From NCBI GenBank assembly GCA_023401595.1, contig JAEXDQ010000037.1, positions 37,108-101,107 on the forward strand: a DNA stretch of 64,000 nucleotides, in the 5' to 3' direction. Source of the DNA: Spirochaetota bacterium (lineage in GTDB: Bacteria; Spirochaetota; Spirochaetia; Sphaerochaetales; Sphaerochaetaceae). The notes beneath the pieces were generated by a model. That model was not told where the DNA came from, did no database searches, and saw nothing but the letters and a program-made list of their open reading frames with translations. Below, piece by piece: positions 27,803 to 36,202 of this stretch. A program made the translations under genes and the position numbers. Within the stretch, counting starts at the first letter, position 1. Each line of letters begins with the position of its first letter.

Positions 27803-28963
27803 ATGAATCAGAAGCTTCTCATACGGGACGTGGGGTCCACTTATTCGATTCCCTCCCTGATAGGAAAAAAGGTTTCGTTGCTGATAGATGAGAATGGCAT
27901 GATTGAACGGATCGGCGATATCAAGGCCGAGGCATCATACCGGGTACTCGACGCATCGGGTCTTGCCTTGTCTCCAGGATGGGTCGATGTTCATACGCAT
28001 GTCTACGACGGTGTCTGCGATATCGGACTCGATCCCGACCTCATAGGTCCGGCAACCGGGGTCACGGCACTGGTCGACGCAGGGTCGGCAGGGCACGTAA
28101 ACTATCAAGGGTTCAAGAAATATATTATCGATAGCCACGACTATGGTATCTATGAGTTCCTGAACTACGGGTCAATCGGGATATCACGGTGCAATGTCAT
28201 CTGTGACTATGAGACCGACGACTTCATCCAACCGGAAGAGACGATAGCATGCATCAATGCGAACAAGGATCGGATTCGAGGGGTGAAGGTCAGGGCATGC
28301 AAGGTGGTGTTGAAGCATAGAGGCCTGGAGGTGGTACAGGGAGCGAAGGCTGTAGCAAGGGCTGTAGGACTCCCGTTGATGGTCCATGTGGGGGAACCCG
28401 GCCCTACCCTGTCGGATATCCTTGACGTGCTGGAGGCTGGAGACATCGTGACCCACTGTTTCCATGGAAAACCAGGCAACATACTGGTTCCAGGAACAGA
28501 TCGTATCATCGATGCCGCGGTCGAGGCGAAGGCCCGGGGCGTATTGTTCGATATCGGACATGGTGCGGCGAGTTTCAACGTCAGCGTCGGCAAGACCTGC
28601 ATATCCCAGGGCTTCCTTCCCGATTTGATTGGTTCGGATTTGCACACGGTCAGCATCGCGAAAAACGCTGTCAATCTACCGGTTACGATGTCGAAGATAC
28701 AGTCCTGCGGGCTATCTTCCGAACAGGTGGTGGACTGTGTCACGACCCATGCTCGGAATGTGTTGGGTATCGAGAGCTTCCAGCAAGCATCGCTGATAGG
28801 GACACGTGCTGATTTCACGTTGTTCCAGGAAAATCACGCTGCACGGACATATTACGATGCGAGCGACAACAGGATTGACACGTCGTTGCAGTATGTACCT
28901 CGGTATACAATCTACGGTTCCGAAGTCGTGCGGTGTACATGTGGCGCAGAAAGGAGTGAATGA
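27803..28963 (+). CDS. Amidohydrolase/deacetylase-family metallohydrolase
   Basis: 386 residues, dihydroorotase-like barrel: LSPGWVDVHTHVYDG (HxH), a carbamate-lysine region RGVKVRACKVVLKHRG, PLMVHVGEP, DIVTHCFHG and GSDLHTVS. This subgroup (the EF_0837-type deacetylases) is commonly beside a SelA/DgaE-like enzyme, as here, where it overlaps the next gene. Probably removes an N-acyl group from an amino-sugar acid; the acyl group and substrate are inference. Confidence 0.87.
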   Translation: MNQKLLIRDVGSTYSIPSLIGKKVSLLIDENGMIERIGDIKAEASYRVLDASGLALSPGWVDVHTHVYDGVCDIGLDPDLIGPATGVTALVDAGSAGHVNYQGFKKYIIDSHDYGIYEFLNYGSIGISRCNVICDYETDDFIQPEETIACINANKDRIRGVKVRACKVVLKHRGLEVVQGAKAVARAVGLPLMVHVGEPGPTLSDILDVLEAGDIVTHCFHGKPGNILVPGTDRIIDAAVEAKARGVLFDIGHGAASFNVSVGKTCISQGFLPDLIGSDLHTVSIAKNAVNLPVTMSKIQSCGLSSEQVVDCVTTHARNVLGIESFQQASLIGTRADFTLFQENHAARTYYDASDNRIDTSLQYVPRYTIYGSEVVRCTCGAERSE

Positions 28964-30063
28964 TGGACATCTATGAAAAGCTAGGAATCAGGAAGGTCAT
29001 CAACGCCCAGGGAACGTTGACGAAGCTGGGAGGTTCCTTAATGGATCCCAGCGTATTTGACGCCATGAGAGAGGCGGGAGCGGCATTCGTCGATATCAAT
29101 GAGTTACATCGAAAGGCGGGAGAATATATCGCAAGATTGCTTGGGGTAGACGCCGCATGCATTACGAACGGAGCCAGCGCGGGTATCGCGATCAGCGCCG
29201 CGGCTTGTATCGCGGGTTGCGATAAGGGCCGTATCCTGCAGCTACCGAATACCGAAGGCTTGAAGAACGAGGTCATCATGCTCAAGGCCCACAGGAATCT
29301 GTACGACCAGGCGTTGCTGCTTTCCGGCGCTAGAATCGTGGAGCTGGGTTTTACCTCGTTCAGCTGTCCGGAGATGCTGGAGAACGCTATAACCGATAGG
29401 ACGGCGATGTTCTTCTATGCGTCCGAAGCGGAGTCCATGCGAGGCTCAATACCGGTGGAACAGCTCGTCCCCATATTGAAGAAGCATGGCGTTCCGCTGG
29501 TGGTTGACGCCGCAGCTGAACTGCCTCCTGTTAAAAACATTACGAAATACCTGGAACTGGGCGCCGATCTTGTCGTCTTCAGTGGCGGCAAGGAAATTCG
29601 CGGGCCGCAATCCGCGGGATTCATCCTCGGTAAACAGGAGTTGATTCGAGCCTGCGATGAAAACTGCTGCCCTCACCACAGCATCGGCAGGTCCATGAAG
29701 ATCGATAAAGAGACAATCGGCGGTATCGTGCGTGCGGTGGAACTATTCCGTGAACGTGACTACGACCAACAGATGCAGGTCTGGCATGACTGGGTACGTC
29801 TGATCTGCGATAGGACGTCTGACCTGACGAAGGTCAACGGGAAAATAGGTTATCCGACCGAACCCGGCGTTCAACCGAATATCATACCTCGTTTCTATTT
29901 TCATGTGGATGGTCTTTGTCCCGAGGAAGTACAACGGAAACTAGCTGATGGGGATCCTGCGATACAAGTCGGCATAGAGAATGGTTGGATAGCGGTAAAT
30001 CCGCAGTGTCTTCAGGAGATGGAGCTGGAAACGGTCATCCTGGCGATACGGAACATAAGATAA
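28963..30063 (+). CDS. SelA/DgaE-like PLP-dependent lyase
   Basis: 366 residues; the ATG at 28963 has AGGAG 6 bp upstream, while the ATG at 28960 overlaps the previous stop too closely. Fold-type I PLP enzyme with the cofactor Lys in DLVVFSGGKEIRGPQSAGFI and the Asp in PLVVDAAAELPP. Similar to D-glucosaminate-6-phosphate ammonia-lyase (DgaE) and SelA. It would eliminate ammonia from an amino-sugar acid to give a 2-keto-3-deoxy compound. The neighbours deacetylase and RidA fit that chemistry. Confidence 0.85.
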   Translation: MDIYEKLGIRKVINAQGTLTKLGGSLMDPSVFDAMREAGAAFVDINELHRKAGEYIARLLGVDAACITNGASAGIAISAAACIAGCDKGRILQLPNTEGLKNEVIMLKAHRNLYDQALLLSGARIVELGFTSFSCPEMLENAITDRTAMFFYASEAESMRGSIPVEQLVPILKKHGVPLVVDAAAELPPVKNITKYLELGADLVVFSGGKEIRGPQSAGFILGKQELIRACDENCCPHHSIGRSMKIDKETIGGIVRAVELFRERDYDQQMQVWHDWVRLICDRTSDLTKVNGKIGYPTEPGVQPNIIPRFYFHVDGLCPEEVQRKLADGDPAIQVGIENGWIAVNPQCLQEMELETVILAIRNIR

Positions 30064-30081
30064 CGATTTGGAGGTTGCATT

Positions 30082-30543
30082 ATGCGAATAGAACAGAAGC
30101 TGAGTGAGATGGGTATCGACCTGCCGAAAATTCCCCCTCTCGCCGGCATGTACAAGAGGGTACGACAAGTGGGGAACCTATTGTTCGTCTCCGGGCAGGG
30201 ACCTACGTTGAACGGCGAAGCATTGGTCTCCGGCAAGGTAGGCGATACCTGTACGCTGGAAGACGGACAATATGCGGCGAAACTGTGTACAATCAATGCG
30301 CTGAGCGTCTTGAAGGATTATCTCGGGAACCTGGACAGGATCAAAAGCTTCGTAAAGATACTCGGGTTCGTAGCCAGTGCGAATGGTTTTGCGCAACAGC
30401 CTTCGGTAATGGACGGAGCCTCTCTGTTTCTTCAGGAGGTATTCGGCGATGCGGGAGTCGCGGCGAGGTCGGCGATCGGTTCCAATCAGCTGCCAAACGA
30501 TATCACCGTTGAAATCGAATATATCGTTGAAATAGACGTATGA
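30082..30543 (+). CDS. RidA/YjgF-family deaminase
   Basis: 153 residues. Typical features: VRQVGNLLFVSGQGPTLNGE, then VASANGFAQQPSVMDGASLF and the catalytic Arg in VAARSAIGSNQLPNDITVEI. RidA proteins hydrolyse the reactive enamine/imine set free by PLP lyases, which suits its place right after the lyase. Last gene of the operon, 35 bp before a strong terminator. Confidence 0.93.
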   Translation: MRIEQKLSEMGIDLPKIPPLAGMYKRVRQVGNLLFVSGQGPTLNGEALVSGKVGDTCTLEDGQYAAKLCTINALSVLKDYLGNLDRIKSFVKILGFVASANGFAQQPSVMDGASLFLQEVFGDAGVAARSAIGSNQLPNDITVEIEYIVEIDV

Positions 30544-30577
30544 CGCCCTCACTTTGCAACTGAGTCCCCCACACTTC

Positions 30578-30605
30578 CACAGCGGCCCTGCCGCTGTGTT
30601 TTTTT
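30578..30605 (+). terminator. Rho-independent terminator of the Tct operon
   Basis: CACAGCGGC (30578-30586), loop cct, GCCGCTGTG (30590-30598), then seven T. A perfect 9-bp GC-rich stem with a T-run. Confidence 0.92.
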
Positions 30606-30830
30606 ATCCTGCTACTCGATAGCGCCAAAACTCAAATAGATGGTTTCCGGTTGTAATCCATCTATCCGTTGCCTTTTCCCTCAATCAGAAACGTATAGAT
30701 TGCGCTTTTCATGACATTAAGAAAATAATGATATTTCTCAAGGAATTTTCCTTTACAAACGACATATTCCATCCTACCATCTCACGAGATACAGCATTGC
30801 TTACAGACAATACACATAACCGATAGACGT

Positions 30831-30848
30831 ATATTCCGAGAGGAATAT
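30831..30848. promoter_or_regulatory. Operator-like palindrome before the tandem-HTH gene
   Basis: ATATTCC-gaga-GGAATAT is a perfect inverted repeat ending 17 bp before the start codon at 30866. The 30544-30865 gap otherwise holds the terminator at 30578 and no gene. Likely autoregulatory site. Confidence 0.5.
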
Positions 30849-30865
30849 CTGACCGAGGAGGAAAA

Positions 30866-31402
30866 ATGATTACCGATTATGTGAATGCCACCGTACACGA
30901 CATACGGAAAGAAAAGCAACTCGACATACAAGATCTGTCTGGTCCAGAAGGACCTTCAAAACATTATCTCACCTACCTCCCCTGTTCATGGAATCCTCGG
31001 CTTGATACTTTGACAAAGATCGCGGCACGATTGAATACGACAATGCTGGAAATTCTGCGAAGGGCAACGGACAAAGCATATGAAGCCGGCGATACGGAAG
31101 CGCCAGCCCCGGAAAGTTACGAAGCTCCCCGGCACCTCGTCTGTTTCTTTCCAGACAATGTCCATGAATATTTCGGTGTCACGCTCAGGGAACTGAGGAA
31201 AACTCAAGGGCTCAGCCTTGAGCAGCTCGCGGCAAGAACCAGAATCGACAAAGCGAATATCAGTCACCGGGAAACCGGTAGCACCGGGGCGATCACGCCG
31301 ACCCTACTCTATCTTGAGGTCCTGGCCGACGGACTGGAAATCTCATTGCTGGAGTTCGTGGAACGAATGCTGGAGGCCGCCTATGAACGCAAGCGGTATT
31401 GA
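30866..31402 (+). CDS. Xre-family protein with two tandem HTH-like units
   Basis: 178 residues with GAGGAGG before the ATG. The C-terminal half (about 96-175) is a normal Xre HTH (TLRELRKTQGLSLEQLAART then KANISHRETG). The N-terminal half (6-70) has the same layout in degenerate form (VHDIRKEKQLDIQDL), and both halves end alike (TMLEILRRATDKAYE versus SLLEFVERMLEAAYE). This points to an internal duplication with decay of the first HTH. It is a different Xre type from the three small copies. Target unknown; a palindrome lies directly upstream. Confidence 0.75.
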   Translation: MITDYVNATVHDIRKEKQLDIQDLSGPEGPSKHYLTYLPCSWNPRLDTLTKIAARLNTTMLEILRRATDKAYEAGDTEAPAPESYEAPRHLVCFFPDNVHEYFGVTLRELRKTQGLSLEQLAARTRIDKANISHRETGSTGAITPTLLYLEVLADGLEISLLEFVERMLEAAYERKRY

Positions 31403-31697
31403 CGGTCCCTTGCGGGCGTCGGCTCATAGGGCCAATCAGGAACCCAGGATCATCGACGTGGAGGTCCATGAAGTGACGACACAGGGTATCCATGAAATAA
31501 AAAGGACATCCTACGACCGGATTCGACGTCTCAGTCTGGTGCGACCGTTCCACCGGCATACGGATCCAATACTTCGCGTTCCTATCCGTGTTCTTGACCC
31601 GACCCATAAGACCGCAAGGATAGCTCTTCCTCTGCACCACATTAAACGATTCAGATACGGTTGGTCGAGAAGCGCCTCGCGAATGCTGAACCAATAA
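31383..31697 (+). CDS. Possible small basic protein
   Basis: 104 residues from an ATG at 31383 with GGAGG 6 bp upstream, overlapping the end of the preceding HTH gene in another frame. Rich in Arg and His (HEIKRTSYDRIRRLSLVRPF), no recognised family. The ribosome site also encodes part of the upstream protein, so it may be accidental. Low confidence. Confidence 0.3.
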   Translation: MNASGIDGPLRASAHRANQEPRIIDVEVHEVTTQGIHEIKRTSYDRIRRLSLVRPFHRHTDPILRVPIRVLDPTHKTARIALPLHHIKRFRYGWSRSASRMLNQ

Positions 31698-31705
31698 CGT
31701 CGCTT

Positions 31706-31771
31706 GAGGGTCGATCTAGGGTCACTCTAGGGTCACTCTAGGGTCACTCTAGGGTCGATCGGTGGTCACTG
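31706..31771. repeat. Six tandem 11-bp repeats
   Basis: Units at 31706, 31717, 31728, 31739, 31750 and 31761. The core unit TAGGGTCACTC occurs three times in a row, flanked by GAGGGTCGATC and TAGGGTCGATC variants and a last diverged GGTGGTCACTG. The period of 11 bp is close to one helical turn, so a bound protein would meet each unit on the same face. It lies 220 bp before the second twin operator. Confidence 0.9.
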
Positions 31772-31992
31772 AATCTCGTTGTCTGCACATGCCACAGTCA
31801 ACGGATTACCTGGAACTACTATGCTTTCTTTCTGAAGTTCGCTATTTTTCTGAACACACCCATCGTCCGGCGCTCCTTGCAACGGTTTGTCCAGCTTCTG
31901 TTCAAAGCATAGCTCCGCCCTTGTGGGTAACGTGTTCTTGTAGTTCCTTTACAGACGGCTACGCCACAGTTACCCAAAGTACACATCATATA

Positions 31993-32045
31993 TTTTCATA
32001 TGAAAACATTTTTTCAAATACACCTTTAGTATTTCCAAATGGAAA
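31993..32045. promoter_or_regulatory. Twin operator of xre copy 2
   Basis: TTTTCATATGAAAA (31993-32006) is a perfect 14-bp palindrome; TTTCCAAATGGAAA (32032-32045) has 6-bp arms. Centres are 39 bp apart, and a CAAATA element lies between them as in the other copies. Confidence 0.8.
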
Positions 32046-32076
32046 ATCACGACGAAAACGCAGGTACTATAGCGTC

Positions 32077-32454
32077 GTGACTGACTTTTGGAAACGCACA
32101 TTGCAGGCAATGGACGCAAATGGGCTCCACATGGCCGACATCTCCCGGCTGACTGGCATACCTTGCCCGACCATCTCCAATTGGATACGGTACGACAGGT
32201 ATCCGACGGTAGACAACGCGGCGAAGGTCGCCAACGTTTTGGGGGTATCGATGGAGTGGATGCTGACGGGTGTCGAGCCATACGAAGACTATGACGAAGA
32301 AACCGATCCCCCACGTATCGCCCACCTGTTCAGAATCCTGCGGAAACTGGACGAGACGCAGCTCGACCTCATGGAGCCGGTCCTCGACTATATGGCGGTC
32401 CGAGACGGCGGCTCCAACAGAAATATCAATAAAAAGAAAGAACCGGCGGTATAG
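32077..32454 (+). CDS. Small Xre-family regulator, copy 2 (next to the AAA_13 ATPase)
   Basis: 125 residues from the GTG at 32077. It is the closest relative of the copy at 40594: GTG-TDFWKRTLQAMDANGLHMA, SNWIRYDRYPTVDNAAKVAN, EWMLTGVEPYEDYDEETD, and the C-terminal QLDLMEPVLDYM. The tail is basic (NINKKKEPAV). No Shine-Dalgarno precedes the GTG; a TACTAT -10-like element ends 6 bp before it, so the message may be leaderless. 97 bp separate it from the ATPase gene on the same strand. Confidence 0.88.
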   Translation: MTDFWKRTLQAMDANGLHMADISRLTGIPCPTISNWIRYDRYPTVDNAAKVANVLGVSMEWMLTGVEPYEDYDEETDPPRIAHLFRILRKLDETQLDLMEPVLDYMAVRDGGSNRNINKKKEPAV

Positions 32455-32551
32455 GCGGGCTTGGACACTCCAAGTCCAATATATTCTGTAATACTTCACT
32501 ACACACATCATTGCGGTACTCTCCCCTTGCTTGACATATGAGGTGGAAGAG

Positions 32552-34399
32552 ATGATTCATAACATCACAATGGAACGAATCGCCTGTTTTCGAGCCAGAA
32601 GGAAAATCAGATTCCACGCAGGCCTGAATCTGATCTTCGGAGACAACGGAACTGGAAAAAGTACTGTCGCGACCTACCTGTATTCACCGGAGAACCCGTC
32701 ATATGGTTCCTGCTCCATGCATATTGATACAAACGAAGACCTCTGCATCTACACGCAGGCGTTTGTCGATGACAACTTCTTCTTACACGACAGCCTGAAG
32801 GGCATCTTCATACTCTCAAAAACGAATAAATCAGTGGATGTCGCCATCGCCGCTTTGAATCGCCGCATATCCGCCATATCCCAGAACCAACAACGCCTGA
32901 ACGCGAATCTTGAAGAACTTCGGAAGAGTTTCCAAAAAAACAGGAATGAGGCGAGGGACCGGGTATGGGATTTGAAGCATCGCTACGGAGGACACGAAAA
33001 CAAACTCGGTTTCTGTCTGGAAGGGCTTAAGGGGGACAAGGAGAAGCTGTTCGATTTCGTCAGGAAACAATACCCGCCTCTTACACCCCCTGAATATACG
33101 CTTGAAGACCTCGCCTTTGAGGCGGCGAACAATAATCAGCCGCCAAGAAAAGCTACCACGTTTTTCAAGCTGCTGCCTGAACAGAAAATAATATCGATTG
33201 AACAATCCCCCGCATGGCTGTTCCCGCAATGCAGCATCATGGACAACCAGGAAAATGCCCCTTGGCTTCTTCAGGGACTTGGGTTCCTTTCTGAATTTTT
33301 CATTGACACCCCCCAACGATGTCCGTTCTGTCAGCAAGAGACAGTGTCCCCCATGCTGGCACACTCGCTCACGGAGATTCTGGGCGTGTCCTATATCGAG
33401 AGCCTTACAGACTTGTCCTGTTTGGAACAATCGTATCTGGGTCTGAGAGAAAGCTTGCTTCCGCTACAGAGTTACCTTCTGGACGACTATGTGCGACGGT
33501 ACAAAGATGATTTCATCATCAGATATTGCGATACCCTCCGAATTTGGGAATACAATGGCAAATTGATCAGGATAAAACTTCGCGATCCCTCGCGATGTGT
33601 ACGATTGCAGGATTCCATCACCCACGTAAGAGCGGTAAACAAAACGTTGGAACTAGCGAACTATCATAAGCAGATCCGGAACAAGCGGAACATGGATCCG
33701 CTTGTTGTCAGGGCTACGCTCAAACGGAAGTTCTGGGAATGGGTCAGATGGGACTACGATCAGGTGATTCAATCTTTTGAACAAGCCTATGAGCGGTATG
33801 TGTCGGAAGTCTCCGTCTTGCGACAACGCCTAGCACGACTTGAAGAAGCGTTACGTACCGCCAAACAAGAGCGGGATGAGATACTTCTGTCGGTCTACGA
33901 TGTCCAGGGTGCGGTCGATAGAATCAATTCCCGGCTGGCTGACTGGGGAATCAAGGACTTCTGCATTGCGAGATATGTCAACGACAGGTCTTCCAGAGAA
34001 GAGGGGTCACAGGACGGAGACGTGGAATTTTCCTATCGATACCGCTTGATACGTTCAGAAACTGGAGGCAATGTTTTTGCCAGCCTCAGTACGGGCGAAA
34101 AACAACTGATTTCTTTCTTGTATTTCTGCGAATCCTGTAAGCGGACACGGGCAGAGGATATGAGCAGGTCTTCTTCACAAAGCCAAAATAACGCCCCCCG
34201 GAAAGTAGTGATGATCGATGATCCAACGACCGGACTTTCTGCCCGTTACATCTCGCTGATTACAGAGCTGATTGAGGAACAGTTTCTATCTTGCGACACC
34301 GGATACACACAGGTGATCATACTGTCGCACGACAGAGGGTTTTTAGAGGAACTGGGAAAGAATCATGGGGCGGAGATCGTGGAGTTGGAGAAAGGGTAA
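32552..34399 (+). CDS. AAA_13-type ATPase with CxxC insert
   Basis: 615 residues from the ATG at 32552 (purine-rich AGGTGGAAGAG upstream); a TTG at 32531 is also possible. RecF/SMC-like ATPase: Walker A GDNGTGKST (30-38), IYTQAFVDDNFF (AAA_13 mark), a CPFCQQ pair near residue 256, coiled-coil prone segments, signature LSTGEKQLISFLYF, Walker B VVMIDDPTTGL (about 551-561) and the His switch ILSHDRGF near 592. It looks like the ATPase part of PrrC/RloC anticodon nucleases but stops after the His switch, leaving no room for a nuclease domain. An effector may be encoded separately. Confidence 0.82.
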   Translation: MIHNITMERIACFRARRKIRFHAGLNLIFGDNGTGKSTVATYLYSPENPSYGSCSMHIDTNEDLCIYTQAFVDDNFFLHDSLKGIFILSKTNKSVDVAIAALNRRISAISQNQQRLNANLEELRKSFQKNRNEARDRVWDLKHRYGGHENKLGFCLEGLKGDKEKLFDFVRKQYPPLTPPEYTLEDLAFEAANNNQPPRKATTFFKLLPEQKIISIEQSPAWLFPQCSIMDNQENAPWLLQGLGFLSEFFIDTPQRCPFCQQETVSPMLAHSLTEILGVSYIESLTDLSCLEQSYLGLRESLLPLQSYLLDDYVRRYKDDFIIRYCDTLRIWEYNGKLIRIKLRDPSRCVRLQDSITHVRAVNKTLELANYHKQIRNKRNMDPLVVRATLKRKFWEWVRWDYDQVIQSFEQAYERYVSEVSVLRQRLARLEEALRTAKQERDEILLSVYDVQGAVDRINSRLADWGIKDFCIARYVNDRSSREEGSQDGDVEFSYRYRLIRSETGGNVFASLSTGEKQLISFLYFCESCKRTRAEDMSRSSSQSQNNAPRKVVMIDDPTTGLSARYISLITELIEEQFLSCDTGYTQVIILSHDRGFLEELGKNHGAEIVELEKG

Positions 34400-34446
34400 G
34401 ACCGGCTAGGTGCATAATCAAGGTCCATGACACCTTGCAAGTTCGT

Positions 34447-34770
34447 ATGGACAATTTTTGTCCGCGGATGTATTGCATGGTAATCACATTGGAAAAACTC
34501 TTTTTCCATCAAACCGTTCACCGATGGTATACTACATTGGGTATACTGGGCTCAGGTACCGGCGCGGTCTTGCTGGGAGGACTCATGATGTGGGGGCTCC
34601 TGATGAGGAGGCTCAATCCAAGCCCCATGCTGTTCACCACCCATAGGCTTCGCGTCGTTCCGTTGAATCCTCCCCGTAGGAAGCGGGTATTGGCGACCAT
34701 AGGCACAGTTCCGCATGGAATTCCCTTTCTGAACACAAGAGCCAAGCGGAACCACCGCCGACCGTCATAA
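34447..34770 (+). CDS. Possible small glycine-rich membrane protein
   Basis: 107 residues if started at 34447 (ATGs at 34468 and 34477 are alternatives). One hydrophobic glycine-rich segment (TLGILGSGTGAVLLGGLMMW, about 32-51) is followed by a very basic tail. It directly follows the AAA_13 ATPase, and its end overlaps the convergent gene at 34765 by 6 bp. No clear ribosome site is visible and the codons are not typical, so it may not be real. If real it would be an attractive membrane effector for the ATPase. Confidence 0.3.
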   Translation: MDNFCPRMYCMVITLEKLFFHQTVHRWYTTLGILGSGTGAVLLGGLMMWGLLMRRLNPSPMLFTTHRLRVVPLNPPRRKRVLATIGTVPHGIPFLNTRAKRNHRRPS

Positions 34771-35313
34771 ATAGAATTTCGCAGGAATCTTGGCGTAGAT
34801 ATCGATGAGCCCCGCATTTCTTCTTGCCACCTGATTGTTGCTCGCCATAGTCCGGGCATCAGTGACAAACTCATTTTTCAACTCATAGATATCGTCAGCT
34901 ACCGCCGATCGTATGAAGAGTGTCTCCACCCCTTCAGAACGGACCGACTCAGAAGTCAGGAATATAAATACCGTGATTTCTTGTTTCGGGTTCGTACTTG
35001 TTCCGATATCCGCGATCGCTTTTGTCAAGGAGTTGGTAAAGCTCGCTGGATGGTTATAGTCGGTGAGCATCCGTATATCCCCTCCGTTCACAGAATAGGA
35101 CATGACGGTGAGTTTATCGGAAAATTTCGGCAGATTGAAAAAAATCCGAAGCGTATTCCCACCATGGGAGAAGTCTATCCACGTGCTGGAAGTCCGTGCA
35201 TCCTGCGCCCACTCGCGCAAGAAGGAGAGCATCCTTCGAAAATTTCCGATAGTCAACGCTACATTCGTCGCATGAGCTTCGACTCCGAAATCGTATGTCG
35301 TATTGATTGCCAA
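34765..35313 (-). CDS. Hypothetical protein, last gene of the DUF2589 operon
   Basis: 182 residues from a TTG at 35313 with AAGGAG about 7 bp upstream. No signal peptide or membrane segment. Alternating strands and helices (TLRIFFNLP, KLTVMSYSV, ITVFIFLTSES) suggest a compact alpha/beta fold. I do not recognise the family. It is 39 bp downstream of the papain-like gene and belongs to the same transcript by strand and spacing. Confidence 0.7.
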   Translation of the reverse strand: MAINTTYDFGVEAHATNVALTIGNFRRMLSFLREWAQDARTSSTWIDFSHGGNTLRIFFNLPKFSDKLTVMSYSVNGGDIRMLTDYNHPASFTNSLTKAIADIGTSTNPKQEITVFIFLTSESVRSEGVETLFIRSAVADDIYELKNEFVTDARTMASNNQVARRNAGLIDIYAKIPAKFYL

Positions 35314-35352
35314 TTAAATTCTCCTTTTCATGTATTTCCGTGTTCGGTTCTT

Positions 35353-36192
35353 CTAGACGTCGAACAAAATCAGTTTGTTCCTCAATTGTGAAACCTTGGC
35401 AGTCCCCGTCCAACCTTCTTTGAAATCAGGGCAATGGTTCCCGTAACACATTTTCAATTCCTGTTCTATTGGTCGGACATCGGCGTAGGAAAGCCCGCAA
35501 GTTCGGCACGACACGCAGTATTCCGAGGCTTGGTCGGCCTGGCAACCATGCGTGCAACTCGGTCCAGGCTCCCCAGGAATCTTCGAGTTGCATTCGGACA
35601 GCAAATTTGCGGGCACTTCGGTCAGAGTCCCGTAGGTCGCCATACTGATATCAGATACGGCATCCCCACTCATGCGGTATCCAACAGCCACAACCCAATG
35701 GGAGGTCTGGATACTCCCAATGCAATACGGAACCATGACAAGTCCGCCTTTGTCGAGTTGCTCTTTTATGATTGCCGAGAAAGTGGTTTCCGTACTATCG
35801 ACGACCTTGCAACGACTATGGGTGGAGATTGGCATGAATTGGCGATACAACTTCACAATATCGGCGGGATCAAACATCTCACCGAGAGTTGTATCTCCAT
35901 TTTCAATCGCCTTGTACAACACAGTACCTCCTTCCGCTTGAGAAAGGGGTAATTGAACCGGCAACACATCAGCTACGGTCGCAAGAATCGCACGCCCGCT
36001 CATTTTTCTCAGAATCATCGCCAATGCATAGAGGCCGCAGGTCGATCCCCGCTGGTTCATACATACACAATTTGAAAATCCTGAGGAATATACGAAGCCG
36101 TCCGCATCCTGTGAAGAACCAATCGCAGGCAGCTCTTTGACAAGATACTCTTTTGTCATTGGATCAGCTTCATCGCGCAGATATACGTTCAT
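35353..36192 (-). CDS. Papain-like (C39-type) cysteine-peptidase-like protein with Cys-rich tail
   Basis: 279 residues, AAGGAG 6 bp before the ATG. Gln47 and Cys52 in NQRGSTCGLYALAMIL, His165 in SHWVVAVGYR and Asp181 soon after fit a papain-type Gln-Cys-His-Asp active site of the C39/peptidase_C39_2 kind. The C-terminus has seven cysteines (residues 213-254; CTHGCQ, CVSCRTC, CYGNHC) that probably bind zinc. No signal peptide. It may process proteins of its own operon. Peptidase activity is inferred from motifs only. Confidence 0.6.
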   Translation of the reverse strand: MNVYLRDEADPMTKEYLVKELPAIGSSQDADGFVYSSGFSNCVCMNQRGSTCGLYALAMILRKMSGRAILATVADVLPVQLPLSQAEGGTVLYKAIENGDTTLGEMFDPADIVKLYRQFMPISTHSRCKVVDSTETTFSAIIKEQLDKGGLVMVPYCIGSIQTSHWVVAVGYRMSGDAVSDISMATYGTLTEVPANLLSECNSKIPGEPGPSCTHGCQADQASEYCVSCRTCGLSYADVRPIEQELKMCYGNHCPDFKEGWTGTAKVSQLRNKLILFDV

Positions 36193-36202
36193 ATTCAGCT
36201 CC

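Noticed and set aside
31293..31694. A 133-residue minus-strand frame overlapping the tandem-HTH gene end
   Set aside because: No ribosome site, strong overlap with a supported gene, and composition like a mirror frame. The plus-strand candidate at 31383 is kept only at low confidence.
31706..31771. CRISPR array
   Set aside because: The repeats are 11 bp and directly adjacent, with no spacers and no cas genes.
32552..34399. A complete RloC/PrrC anticodon nuclease
   Set aside because: The protein ends after the Walker B and His-switch region, so the nuclease domain is absent.
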